The notes under the pieces: generated by a model | Told to the model about the DNA's origin: nothing | Database searches by the model: none | Seen by the model: the letters and a program-made list of their open reading frames with translations, nothing else | In this document: positions 55,187 to 63,262 of the stretch, in pieces | Layout of the letters: each line of letters starts with the position of its first letter | How positions within the stretch are numbered: the stretch's first letter is position 1 | DNA from: Streptomyces sp. DT2A-34 | GTDB taxonomy: Bacteria; Actinomycetota; Actinomycetes; Streptomycetales; Streptomycetaceae | Direction of reading: 5' to 3' | DNA: 64,000 bases | NCBI RefSeq assembly: GCF_030499515.1 | Contig: NZ_JASTWJ010000001.1 | Location: 5,808,001 to 5,872,000 of the forward strand | Translations under genes and position numbers: made by a program

Positions 55187-56731
55187 ATGGCCGAACGCGA
55201 ACATGTGCGGGTCGCGGTGGTCGGGTCCGGGTTCGGCGGGCTGGGGGCCGCCGTACGGCTGCGACGCGAGGGCGTCACCGACTTCGTCGTCCTGGAGCGG
55301 GCCGACAGCGTCGGCGGCACCTGGCGGGACAACAGCTATCCCGGGTGCGCGTGCGACGTGCCGTCCCATCTGTATTCGTTCTCCTTCGCGCCCAACCCCG
55401 ACTGGCCGCGCACCTTCTCCGGGCAGGAGCACATACGCGCCTACCTGGAGCACGTCACGGACGTCTTCCGGCTGCGCCCCCACATCCGCTTCAACTCGGA
55501 GGTGCGGCGGATGACCTGGAACGGGGAGCGGCTGTGCTGGGACATCGAGACCACCAGTGGGAATCTGTCGGCCGATTTCGTCGTCTCCGCCACCGGGCCG
55601 CTGTCCGATCCGAAGGTCCCGGACATCCCGGGGCTGGACTCCTTCCCGGGCAGGGTCTTCCATTCCGCCCGCTGGGACCACGACTTCGACCTGCGCGGCA
55701 AGCGCGTCGCCATGGTCGGCACCGGCGCCTCCGCCATCCAGATCGTGCCGGCCATCCAGCCCGAGGTCGAGCGGCTCACGCTCTTCCAGCGCACCCCGCC
55801 CTGGGTCATGCCCCGCATGGACCGCGCCATCAGCGGCGCCGAACGCTCCCTGCACCGGGCCCTGCCCTTCACCGCGCAGCTGCGGCGCGGGCTGCTGTGG
55901 GGCCTCCGGGAGCTCCAGGTCCAGGCGTTCACCAAGCACCCGGGCGAGCTGGGCATGATCGAGCAGTTGGCCAAGCGCAACATGGGCCGCTCCATCAAGG
56001 ACCCCGCCCTGCGCGCCAAGCTGACCCCCGACTACCGCATCGGCTGCAAGCGGATCCTGCTGAGCAGTGAGTACTATCCGGCGCTCGCCCAGCCCAATGT
56101 GGATGTGGTGGCCGGCGGGCTGAGCGAGATCCGCGGTTCGACCGTCGTGGCCGCCGACGGGAGCGAGGCCGAGGTCGACGCGATCGTGTTCGGGACGGGG
56201 TTCCGTGTCACCGACATGCCCATCGCGGAGCGGGTGGTGGGGGCGGAGGGCAGGACCCTCGCCGAGGCGTGGAAGGGCGGGATGGAGGCGCTGCGTGGCG
56301 CGTCGGCCGCCGGGTTCCCCAACTGGGTGACCATCATCGGGCCCAACACGGGGCTCGGGAACTCCTCGATGATCCTGATGATCGAGTCCCAGCTGAACTA
56401 CATGGCCGACTTCGTACGGCAGTTGAACGTCCTCGGCGGCCGGGTGGCTCTCGACGCGCGGCCGAGCGCCGTGGCCGCCTGGAACCGGCGGGTGCAGGAC
56501 CGGATGAGGCGGACGGTGTGGAACACCGGCGGCTGCACCAGCTGGTACCTCGACGCCAACGGCCGTAACACCACCATCTGGCCAGGTACGACGACCGAGT
56601 TCCGGCGGGCCACACGGCGGGTGGATCTCGCCGAGTACGTCGTCGTCCGGTCGTCCGTCAAGGAAGACAAGAAAGCTGAGAGAGACAGGAAAGACAAGGA
56701 AGGCAAGGAAAGCGCCGAGGTGACCGCGTGA
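55187..56731 (+). CDS. Flavin-containing Baeyer-Villiger monooxygenase
   Basis: 514 residues from ATG 55187 with GGAGG upstream. First Rossmann fold VVGSGFGGLGAAVRL (FAD), the BVMO fingerprint FPGRVFHSARWD (F153-G155-H159-W163), second Rossmann fold VAMVGTGASAIQIVPAI (NADPH), and GFRVTD near the C-terminus. It inserts oxygen next to a ketone or hydroxylates at N or S with NADPH and O2. The last ~30 residues are a Lys/Glu-rich tail. The stop overlaps the next start (GTGA at 56728), so it leads a three-gene operon. Confidence 0.92.
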   Translation: MAEREHVRVAVVGSGFGGLGAAVRLRREGVTDFVVLERADSVGGTWRDNSYPGCACDVPSHLYSFSFAPNPDWPRTFSGQEHIRAYLEHVTDVFRLRPHIRFNSEVRRMTWNGERLCWDIETTSGNLSADFVVSATGPLSDPKVPDIPGLDSFPGRVFHSARWDHDFDLRGKRVAMVGTGASAIQIVPAIQPEVERLTLFQRTPPWVMPRMDRAISGAERSLHRALPFTAQLRRGLLWGLRELQVQAFTKHPGELGMIEQLAKRNMGRSIKDPALRAKLTPDYRIGCKRILLSSEYYPALAQPNVDVVAGGLSEIRGSTVVAADGSEAEVDAIVFGTGFRVTDMPIAERVVGAEGRTLAEAWKGGMEALRGASAAGFPNWVTIIGPNTGLGNSSMILMIESQLNYMADFVRQLNVLGGRVALDARPSAVAAWNRRVQDRMRRTVWNTGGCTSWYLDANGRNTTIWPGTTTEFRRATRRVDLAEYVVVRSSVKEDKKAERDRKDKEGKESAEVTA

Positions 56732-57690
56732 GCCGTCTCATGCATGTGGAGTCCGGGCCGTACGCCCCGCCCGCCCCCGCCCGCGAGCTCATCGCCGTCT
56801 CCGCCGACGGCGCCCGGCTGCACATAGAGGTGCACGGCCCCGTCGACGACCCTGCCGCGCCCGCCGTCGTCCTCGCCCACGGCTGGACCTGCTCGACCGC
56901 CTTCTGGGCGGCGCAGATCCGGGAGCTGGCCGCCGACCACCGGGTCATCGCCTACGACCAGCGCGGCCACGGACGCAGCCCGGCGAGCCCGGCGTGCAGC
57001 ACCGACGCCCTCGCCGACGACCTCGAAGCCGTACTGAAGGCGACGCTCGCACCCGGTGAGAAGGCCGTGATCGCCGGGCACTCCATGGGCGGCATGACGG
57101 TGCTGGCCGCCGCCACCCGCCCGGGGTTCCGGGAGCATGCGGCCGCCGTCCTGCTGTGCAGTACGGGATCGTCGCGGCTGGTCGCCGAGTCCACCGTCGT
57201 ACCGATACGTCCCGGGCGTCTGCGTACCTGGCTGACCAAGCACATACTCGGCTCCCGGGCACCGCTCGGACCGGTGACGCCGATCGCCAGGGCGATCCTC
57301 AAGTACGGGACGATGGGCCCCGGTTCGGCCCCGCACATGGTCGAGGCATGCGCGCGGATAGTCCACGCGTGCCCGCGCAAGGTGCGGCACGCCTGGTCGC
57401 ACGTGCTCGACCTGCTCGATCTCGACCACGGCGTACGGGAGTTGGCGGCGCCGACCGCGGTGGTCGTCGGTACGGCCGACCGCCTGACCCCGCCGGTGCA
57501 CGCCCGCTCGCTGGCCGCCGCGCTGCCGAACTGTCTCGGCGTCACCGAGCTGCCCGGCCTCGGGCACATGACGCCGGTGGAGGCGCCCGAGCTGGTGACC
57601 AGGAAGATACGGGAGCTCGTCACGACGTACGCGCAGGACCGGACGTACCCGCAGGCCGACACGTACACGCAGGTCAAGGAGGGCGCATGA
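56728..57690 (+). CDS. Alpha/beta hydrolase of the monooxygenase operon
   Basis: 320 residues from GTG 56728 in a GTGA overlap. Nucleophile elbow AGHSMGGM (Ser119), oxyanion region VVLAHGWTCSTAFW, acid residue in VVVGTADRLTPP and His in GLGHMTPVE make a complete triad. It likely hydrolyses the ester or lactone formed by the upstream Baeyer-Villiger enzyme. The C-terminus ends in a Tyr/Thr/Gln-rich tail (TTYAQDRTYPQADTYTQV), probably encoded by a short repeat. It is coupled to the next gene by ATGA. Confidence 0.88.
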   Translation: MSRLMHVESGPYAPPAPARELIAVSADGARLHIEVHGPVDDPAAPAVVLAHGWTCSTAFWAAQIRELAADHRVIAYDQRGHGRSPASPACSTDALADDLEAVLKATLAPGEKAVIAGHSMGGMTVLAAATRPGFREHAAAVLLCSTGSSRLVAESTVVPIRPGRLRTWLTKHILGSRAPLGPVTPIARAILKYGTMGPGSAPHMVEACARIVHACPRKVRHAWSHVLDLLDLDHGVRELAAPTAVVVGTADRLTPPVHARSLAAALPNCLGVTELPGLGHMTPVEAPELVTRKIRELVTTYAQDRTYPQADTYTQVKEGA

Positions 57691-58580
57691 GCAGGGTGAG
57701 CCTCGAAGGACAGGTCGCCGTCGTCACCGGGGCGGCGCGGGGCGTCGGTGAGCTGCTCGCCCGCAAGCTCTCCGCGCGCGGCGCGAGCGTGGCGCTCGTC
57801 GGGCTGGAGCCGGACGCGCTCAAGCAGGTCTGCGAACGGCTGCACGGCGACAGCGACCACTGGTACGCCGATGTGACGGACCACGAGGCGATGGCCCAGG
57901 TGGCGCGGGAGGTGAAGGAGCGGTTCGGGAAGGTCGACATCGTGGTGGCCAACGCCGGTGTCGCCACCGGGGGGCCGTTCGTGGACTCCGACCCGGAGGC
58001 GTGGCGGCGGGTCATCGAGGTCAATCTCATCGGGTCGGCGGTGACCGCGCGGGCGTTTCTGCCGGTGCTGATGGAGAGCCGGGGGTATCTGCTGCAGATC
58101 GCCTCGCTGGCGGCGATCACTCCGGCGCCGATGATGACCGCGTACTGCGCGTCCAAGTCGGGTGTGGAGGCGTATGCGCACAGTCTGCGGGCCGAAGTCG
58201 GTTACCAGGGCGTGCGGGTGGGGGTCGGGTATCTGTCCTGGACCGACACCGACATGGTGCGCGGGGCCGATCAGGACGACGTCATGCGGGAGTTGAGGAA
58301 GCGGCTGCCCTGGCCGTCCAACAAGACCTATCCGCTGGGGCCGGCGGTCGACCGGATCGTGGCCGGCATCGAGCGGCGGTCGAGCCATGTGTACGGGCAG
58401 TGGTGGCTGCGCGGGATGCAGGGTGTGCGCGGGTATCTGCCGGGGATCATCGGGTCCGTGGGGCAGCGGGAGATGCGGCGGTTCGCCGGGCGGCTGGAGG
58501 GGATGCGTACGGGGCTGGTCGGGGCGGGGGGCGCGGCCGATGAGCGGGAGCGAACTGCGCGGATTACGGGGCGTGACTGA
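57687..58580 (+). CDS. Short-chain dehydrogenase/reductase of the monooxygenase operon
   Basis: 297 residues from ATG 57687 in an ATGA overlap. VAVVTGAARGVGELLARKLS binds NAD(P); the NAG motif is VVANAGVATGGP; catalytic Ser140, Tyr153 and Lys157 lie in IASLAAI and AYCASKSG. It interconverts an alcohol and a ketone. With the monooxygenase and the hydrolase it forms a pathway: alcohol to ketone to ester to acid plus alcohol. The gene order resembles the mymA operon of mycobacteria (monooxygenase, LipR, SDR), where it affects cell-envelope lipids. Confidence 0.9.
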   Translation: MSRVSLEGQVAVVTGAARGVGELLARKLSARGASVALVGLEPDALKQVCERLHGDSDHWYADVTDHEAMAQVAREVKERFGKVDIVVANAGVATGGPFVDSDPEAWRRVIEVNLIGSAVTARAFLPVLMESRGYLLQIASLAAITPAPMMTAYCASKSGVEAYAHSLRAEVGYQGVRVGVGYLSWTDTDMVRGADQDDVMRELRKRLPWPSNKTYPLGPAVDRIVAGIERRSSHVYGQWWLRGMQGVRGYLPGIIGSVGQREMRRFAGRLEGMRTGLVGAGGAADERERTARITGRD

Positions 58581-58668
58581 TCGACATGCGCAGGGTTGTC
58601 GGCCGTGTGAATCTGGTCGAGGCCCCAGCGAGGGGCCAACCCCCCACCCACCATGGGAGTGAACCCAC

Positions 58669-58854
58669 ATGGGCATGAAGGACCAGTTCCAGGAGAAGTC
58701 CGAGAAGCTGCAGGAGCAGGCTCGCCAGAAGGCGCAGCAGGCGCGGGAGCAGGCTCAGCAGAAGGGTCGTCAGCGCCCGCAGCGGGACGAGGAGTCCGAG
58801 CGGATGCGGGAGCGTGAGGACGAGGAGCGCTTCGACCAGGACTTCGACCGGTAG
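58669..58854 (+). CDS. Small charged coiled-coil protein
   Basis: 61 residues from ATG 58669 with GGAGTGA upstream. The whole chain is charged and helical: KDQFQEKSEKLQEQARQKAQQAREQAQQKGRQRPQRDEESERMREREDEERFDQDFDR. It has no hydrophobic core, and heptad-like Gln/Ala spacing suggests a coiled coil. I recall similar tiny proteins across Streptomyces, function unknown. It might be a stress-related or disordered nucleic-acid-associated protein. It is monocistronic, between the SDR and the tricorn genes. Confidence 0.7.
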   Translation: MGMKDQFQEKSEKLQEQARQKAQQAREQAQQKGRQRPQRDEESERMREREDEERFDQDFDR

Positions 58855-58929
58855 TCGTCGCGCTCGATGAACGTGGGGTGCCCCCTGCTTTTTTTGGGGG
58901 TGCCCCGCGTTTGTGTCGGTACAGGATTT

Positions 58930-61900
58930 TCAGGACGGCCGCCGGCTCGCCTCGCTGGAACGCGGCGGAAGCTTCGGCCTCGACCGGTCCGGGACGTGCG
59001 AGTAGTCCGGAGGAGTTGCCGGGGGGTTGTCCTCCAGCATTTTCAGGGCCAGTTCCACCGCGTCCGTCAGCTGTGCGTGTCTGCCCTCCGCCCAGTCCAG
59101 GGGGGTGCGCAGGGCCTCCACGTCCGGGGTTACGCCCTTGTTCTCGATGGACCAGCCGTACGCGTCGAACCATGCCGCGTTCATCGGCACCGTGATCACC
59201 GTGCCGTCGCCGAGGCGGTGGCGGCCGGTCATGCCGACGACTCCGCCCCAGGTGCGTTGGCCGACGACCGGGCCCAGCCTGAGGAGTTTGAAGGCGGCCG
59301 TGATCATGTCGCCGTCCGAGGAGGTCGCCTCGTCCGCGAGGGCGACCACCGGGCCGCGCGGGGCGTTGGACGCGTACGACACCGGCTGGGCGTTTCTCGT
59401 CAGGTCCCAGCCCAGGATCGTGCGGGTCAGCTTCTCCACGACCAGCTCGCTGATGTGGCCGCCCGCGTTGCCGCGTACGTCGACGATCAGTGCGGGGCGT
59501 GACATCTCCATCCGCAGGTCCCGGTTGAACTGGGCCCAGCCCGAGCCGCCCATGTCCGGGATGTGCAGGTAGCCGCAGCGTCCGCCGCTCAACTCCCGTA
59601 CGACGGCGCGGCGTTTGGCGACCCAGTCCTGGTAGCGGAGCGGGCGCTCGTCGATCAGGGGGACCACCGCCACCCGCCGCGCGCGGCCCGCCTCGCCCTC
59701 CGCCGGAGTGTCCGCCGGAGTGAAGGTCAGCTCCACCGTCGTGCCGCCGGAGCCGGCCAGGAGGGGGTAGGGGCCCGCGGTCGGGTCCACCGGGCGTCCG
59801 TCGACGTGGGTGAGCAGCGCGCCTTCCCGGATTCCGGTGCCCGCCAGCGGGGAGCGGGCCTTGGAGTCGGACGACTCGCCGGGGAGGATGCGCCTGACCA
59901 TCCAGCCCTCGTCCCTGCGGACGAAGTTGGCGCCCAGCAGGCCCTGCCAGCGCTGGTAGTGCGCCGGGCCCTCGTTGCGGCGGGCAGCCGCGACGTACGC
60001 GTGTGAGGTGCCCAGTTCGCCCAGGACCTCGCGGAGCAGATCCGCGAACTCGTCGGGGGAGGCGACGCGTTCGACCAGGGGGCGGTACTGGTCGAGGACC
60101 GCGTCCCAGTCGATGCCGCACATGTCCGGCTCCCAGAAGTACGCCCTGATCAGCCGGCCCGCCTCCGCGTAGGACTGCCTCCACTCCGCGGCCGGGTCCA
60201 CCTCGTGCAGGATGCGGCGCAGGTCGATCCAGACCGTCGAGTCGCTGTCGCCGGACTCGGACGCGGGCACCGCCCGCAGCTCGCCCTCGTCGACCAGGAC
60301 CAGGCGGGATCCGTCGCCGCTGATCGCGAACCAGTCCAGGTGGTCGACGAGTTCGGCCTTCTTCGCCTTGCTGATGTTGAAGTGTTCGAGGGTCGGCCGC
60401 CCGGTCATGTCGTCCGGGTTGGCGAAGGTCTCGCCCAGCGCGCCCGAGATCGGCCACCGCAGCCAGACCAGTCCGCCGCCCGCGACCGGGTGCAGCGCGG
60501 AGTACTTGGAGGCGGCGACCGGGAAGGGGGTGACCCTGCTCTCCAGGCCCTCCACCTCGACGGTCGTCGTACCGGCGTCCCCGCCCTCCTCGTCCTCCAC
60601 GGGGTCCAGGCCGCCGGCGGCAGGGCGGCCCTCGGGGTTCAGGGCGAAGGGGGACGGGGTCGCGGAGGACAGGGGCACCAGGTAGGGGCGGCAGCCGAGC
60701 GGGAAGGACAGGTCGCCGGTGTGGACGTCGTACACCGGGTCGAAGCCCCGCCAGGAGAGGAAGGCCAGGTAGCGGCCGTCCCGGGTGAACACCGGGTTCT
60801 CGTCCTCGAAGCGGCCGTTGGTGACGTCGACGATCAGGCTGTCCTTGATGCGGGCCAGTTTGATCTGGCGCAGGGAGCGGCCGATCCCGGGGTGCGACCA
60901 CGTCAGCCAGGTCCCGTCCGGGGAGAAGGCCAGGTCCCGTACCGGGCCGTTGATCGACCGGATCAGCTCGGTGACCTCGCCGTTCGAGTCCTCGGTCCCC
61001 GCGGCGGCAGCCGCCTCGTCGGGCACAGTGATGAGCAGCAGCCGTCCGTCGTGCGCGGCGATCGCGAGGCGCTCGCCCTTCGGGTCGGCGACCATCTCCA
61101 GGACCCGGCCCAGCTCGCCCGAGGCCAGCCGGCGCGGTTCGCGGTCACCCGTCGCCCGCGGCAGATACGCGATCTCGATGGCGTCCTCGCCCTCCGCGTC
61201 CGTCACATACGCGACCTGGCCGACCGAACCGAGCATCTCCGGGAGCCGGACCCGTACGCCGGGGGTGTCGGTCATCGTGCGGGCCGGGCCGTCCCGGTGG
61301 GTCAGCCAGTACAGGCTGCCCCGTACGACGACGGCGCTCGCGCGGCCCGTCTCGTCCACGGAGATGCCGTCGACGTGCTGGGCGGCGGGCACCTGGTACG
61401 TACGGCGGCCCGCGCGCGGCCCGCTCAGCCGCACGTCGAGCTTGCGCGGCTCGCTGTCGGAGGCGAGGTCGTCCACGATCCACAGATCGCCCGCGCACTG
61501 GTACACCACACGGGTGCCGTCACTGGACGCGTGCCGGGCGTAGAAGGCGTCGTGGTCGGTGTGGCGGCGCACGTCGGAGCCGTCGTAGGCGCACGAGTAG
61601 AGGTTGCCGACGCCCTCGTGGTCGCAGAGGAAGGCGATACGGCCGCCGACGAACATGGGGGAGTGGAGGTGGCCGCCGATGTCCGCCAGCAGGCGTTCGC
61701 CGTGCAGCCAGAGGCGGCCCGTGGCCCCGCCCCGGTAGCGCTTCCAGGCGGCCGGCTCGTGCGGTGGGGTGCCGGTCAGGAGCAGGGTCTTGCGCTCGCC
61801 GTCGAGGTCGGCGACCTGGATGTCGGAGCACGGTCCCCAGGGGAGTTTGCGGCCGGGGTCGCCGCCGAGGCTGACCTTGTAGGCCCAGGTGAAGTGGGAG

Positions 61901-62226
61901 AACGGCTCACCGTGGGAGGCGACGGCGAGGATGATCCCGTCGGGTGTCCAGCCGCACACCTGGGTGTCCGCCGACCCCCAGTGGGTGAGCTGTCCGCCCG
62001 GGCCGCCGTCCACCGGGACCAGGTGGATCTCGGGGACCAGGCTGCGCCAGCTCGTGTACGCGATGTGGCGGCCGTCGGGGGAGAAGCGGGGGTGGCCGGT
62101 CTTGGTGCGGTCCACGGTGAGCCGCCAGGCGCGGCCCGGGCCGTCGAGGGGGGCCAGCCAAAGGTCGTCCTTGGCCACGAAGCACAGCAGATCGCCGCTC
62201 AGATGCGGTAGGCGCAGGTAGCTCAC
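58930..62226 (-). CDS. tri: Tricorn protease homologue
   Basis: 1098 residues from GTG 62226. N-terminal beta-propeller repeats (SYLRLPHLSGDLLCFVAKDDLWLAPLDG; HPRFSPDGRHIAYTSWR; SPMFVGGRIAFLCDHEGVGNLYS) make the six- and seven-bladed propellers. A PDZ-like domain (REGALLTHVDGRPVDPT) and a C-terminal S41-type catalytic domain follow, with GGRCGYLHIPDMGGSGWAQFNRDL, PALIVDVRGNAGGHISELVVEKL and the nucleophile region LADEATSSDGDMITAAF. It degrades peptides released by the proteasome in the cytosol. The length matches the known S. coelicolor enzyme. GGGGAG lies directly before the GTG. Confidence 0.93.
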   Translation of the reverse strand: MSYLRLPHLSGDLLCFVAKDDLWLAPLDGPGRAWRLTVDRTKTGHPRFSPDGRHIAYTSWRSLVPEIHLVPVDGGPGGQLTHWGSADTQVCGWTPDGIILAVASHGEPFSHFTWAYKVSLGGDPGRKLPWGPCSDIQVADLDGERKTLLLTGTPPHEPAAWKRYRGGATGRLWLHGERLLADIGGHLHSPMFVGGRIAFLCDHEGVGNLYSCAYDGSDVRRHTDHDAFYARHASSDGTRVVYQCAGDLWIVDDLASDSEPRKLDVRLSGPRAGRRTYQVPAAQHVDGISVDETGRASAVVVRGSLYWLTHRDGPARTMTDTPGVRVRLPEMLGSVGQVAYVTDAEGEDAIEIAYLPRATGDREPRRLASGELGRVLEMVADPKGERLAIAAHDGRLLLITVPDEAAAAAGTEDSNGEVTELIRSINGPVRDLAFSPDGTWLTWSHPGIGRSLRQIKLARIKDSLIVDVTNGRFEDENPVFTRDGRYLAFLSWRGFDPVYDVHTGDLSFPLGCRPYLVPLSSATPSPFALNPEGRPAAGGLDPVEDEEGGDAGTTTVEVEGLESRVTPFPVAASKYSALHPVAGGGLVWLRWPISGALGETFANPDDMTGRPTLEHFNISKAKKAELVDHLDWFAISGDGSRLVLVDEGELRAVPASESGDSDSTVWIDLRRILHEVDPAAEWRQSYAEAGRLIRAYFWEPDMCGIDWDAVLDQYRPLVERVASPDEFADLLREVLGELGTSHAYVAAARRNEGPAHYQRWQGLLGANFVRRDEGWMVRRILPGESSDSKARSPLAGTGIREGALLTHVDGRPVDPTAGPYPLLAGSGGTTVELTFTPADTPAEGEAGRARRVAVVPLIDERPLRYQDWVAKRRAVVRELSGGRCGYLHIPDMGGSGWAQFNRDLRMEMSRPALIVDVRGNAGGHISELVVEKLTRTILGWDLTRNAQPVSYASNAPRGPVVALADEATSSDGDMITAAFKLLRLGPVVGQRTWGGVVGMTGRHRLGDGTVITVPMNAAWFDAYGWSIENKGVTPDVEALRTPLDWAEGRHAQLTDAVELALKMLEDNPPATPPDYSHVPDRSRPKLPPRSSEASRRPS

Positions 62227-62307
62227 CTCCCCATGCTTTTCCTGTGGACGTACCGGGGCAACTCGTGACACAAGGACTCGCGTGACCCAGAACACAAGCG
62301 GGAGGCG

Positions 62308-62370
62308 AACGAAACCGTTTCGTTTCGGTGAGGGATGGGGTACCTTCGTGGTGTACGAAACCGTGTCGTT
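62308..62370. promoter_or_regulatory. Twin TetR operators: AACGAAACcGTTTCGTT and a near copy
   Basis: A perfect 17-bp dyad (62308-62324) is followed 47 bases later by ACGAAAC-c-GTGTCGT (62355-62369) with one mismatch. Both lie between the divergent tricorn and TetR starts (62226, 62393). Confidence 0.7.
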
Positions 62371-62392
62371 CGGAAGTGGGAAGGTGAGAACG

Positions 62393-62998
62393 GTGACCGA
62401 GGCCGCAACCGCGCGTCGCAGCCGCATCACCCCTGAGCGCGAGGCCGAGTTGTACGAGGCCGTGCTCGACCTGCTCCGGGAGGTCGGCTACGACGCCCTC
62501 ACCATGGACGCCGTGGCGGCCCGCACCCGGTCCAGCAAGGCGACGCTCTACCGCCAGTGGGGCGGCAAGCCGGAGCTGGTGGCCAAGGCGGTCCGGCACA
62601 GCAAGCCGGGCGGCATCGGCCTCGGCGGCATCGACACCGGATCGCTGAAGGGCGACCTGCACGCTCTCACCATGCGCTCGGACGACTGCGAGATGGAGCA
62701 GACCTCCGCCCTGATGCGGGGTCTGGCCATGGCCGTGCACAGCAACCCGGACCTCCTGCGGGCGTTCCGGGAGCACCTCATCGATCCGGAGATGGCGGAG
62801 TTCCGTCGCTTGGTGCAGCGGGCGATCGACCGGGGCGAGGTCCGTGCGGACAACCCGGCGATCGACTACATGACGCACATGATGCTGGGCGGGTTCGCCG
62901 CCCGCACGATGCTCGACGAGCTGCCGCCGACCCAGGCCTTCCTCATCTCGTACATCGACGCCGTGGTCCTCCCCGCCCTCGGCGTTTCCACCGACTGA
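62393..62998 (+). CDS. TetR-family regulator, probable repressor of the MMPL transporter
   Basis: 201 residues from GTG 62393 with GAAGGTGAG upstream. N-terminal HTH: ELYEAVLDLLREVGYDALTMDAVAARTRSSKATLYRQWGGKPELVAKAV. C-terminal TetR_C-type domain with SALMRGLAMAVHSNPDLLRAFREHLIDPEMAEFRRLVQRAIDRGEVRADNP. Twin operators lie upstream. The next gene, after a 164-bp inverted-repeat element, is an MMPL transporter, the usual partner of this regulator class; the inserted element may affect their coupling. Confidence 0.88.
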   Translation: MTEAATARRSRITPEREAELYEAVLDLLREVGYDALTMDAVAARTRSSKATLYRQWGGKPELVAKAVRHSKPGGIGLGGIDTGSLKGDLHALTMRSDDCEMEQTSALMRGLAMAVHSNPDLLRAFREHLIDPEMAEFRRLVQRAIDRGEVRADNPAIDYMTHMMLGGFAARTMLDELPPTQAFLISYIDAVVLPALGVSTD

Positions 62999-63066
62999 CC
63001 CCTTCCCTGAGCAAGCCCTCCACCTGACGTAACCGCTCACGTCGTCGGGCTGATCACCCCTGCCCT

Positions 63067-63230
63067 GGGGCCTGTGTCGGAACCCCGGCCGGGCGCACGT
63101 CGTCTGGCACGCACGCTCGCCGCGTTGCCGAACCGCCCACGTGGCTCCGCCACGAGGGCGCTCCGGCGCCTTGCGATCGCACGCACCAGACGACGTGCGC
63201 TGATCCGGCCGGGATTCCGATACAGGCCCC
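63067..63230. mobile_element. 164-bp MITE-like inverted-repeat element
   Basis: Terminal 26-bp arms (63067-63092 and 63205-63230) match at 24 of 26 positions as inverted copies, beginning GGGGCCTGTGTCGGAA and ending TTCCGATACAGGCCCC. A second inner pair, GCGCACGTCGTCTGG (63093-63107) and its exact complement (63186-63200), follows at once. The core has a smaller hairpin (63137-63170). There is no coding capacity. I believe similar units occur in other Streptomyces intergenic regions. No clear target duplication is seen. Confidence 0.7.
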
Positions 63231-63262
63231 CCGACCCCACGACCTGACCGGGAGACGCCCCC

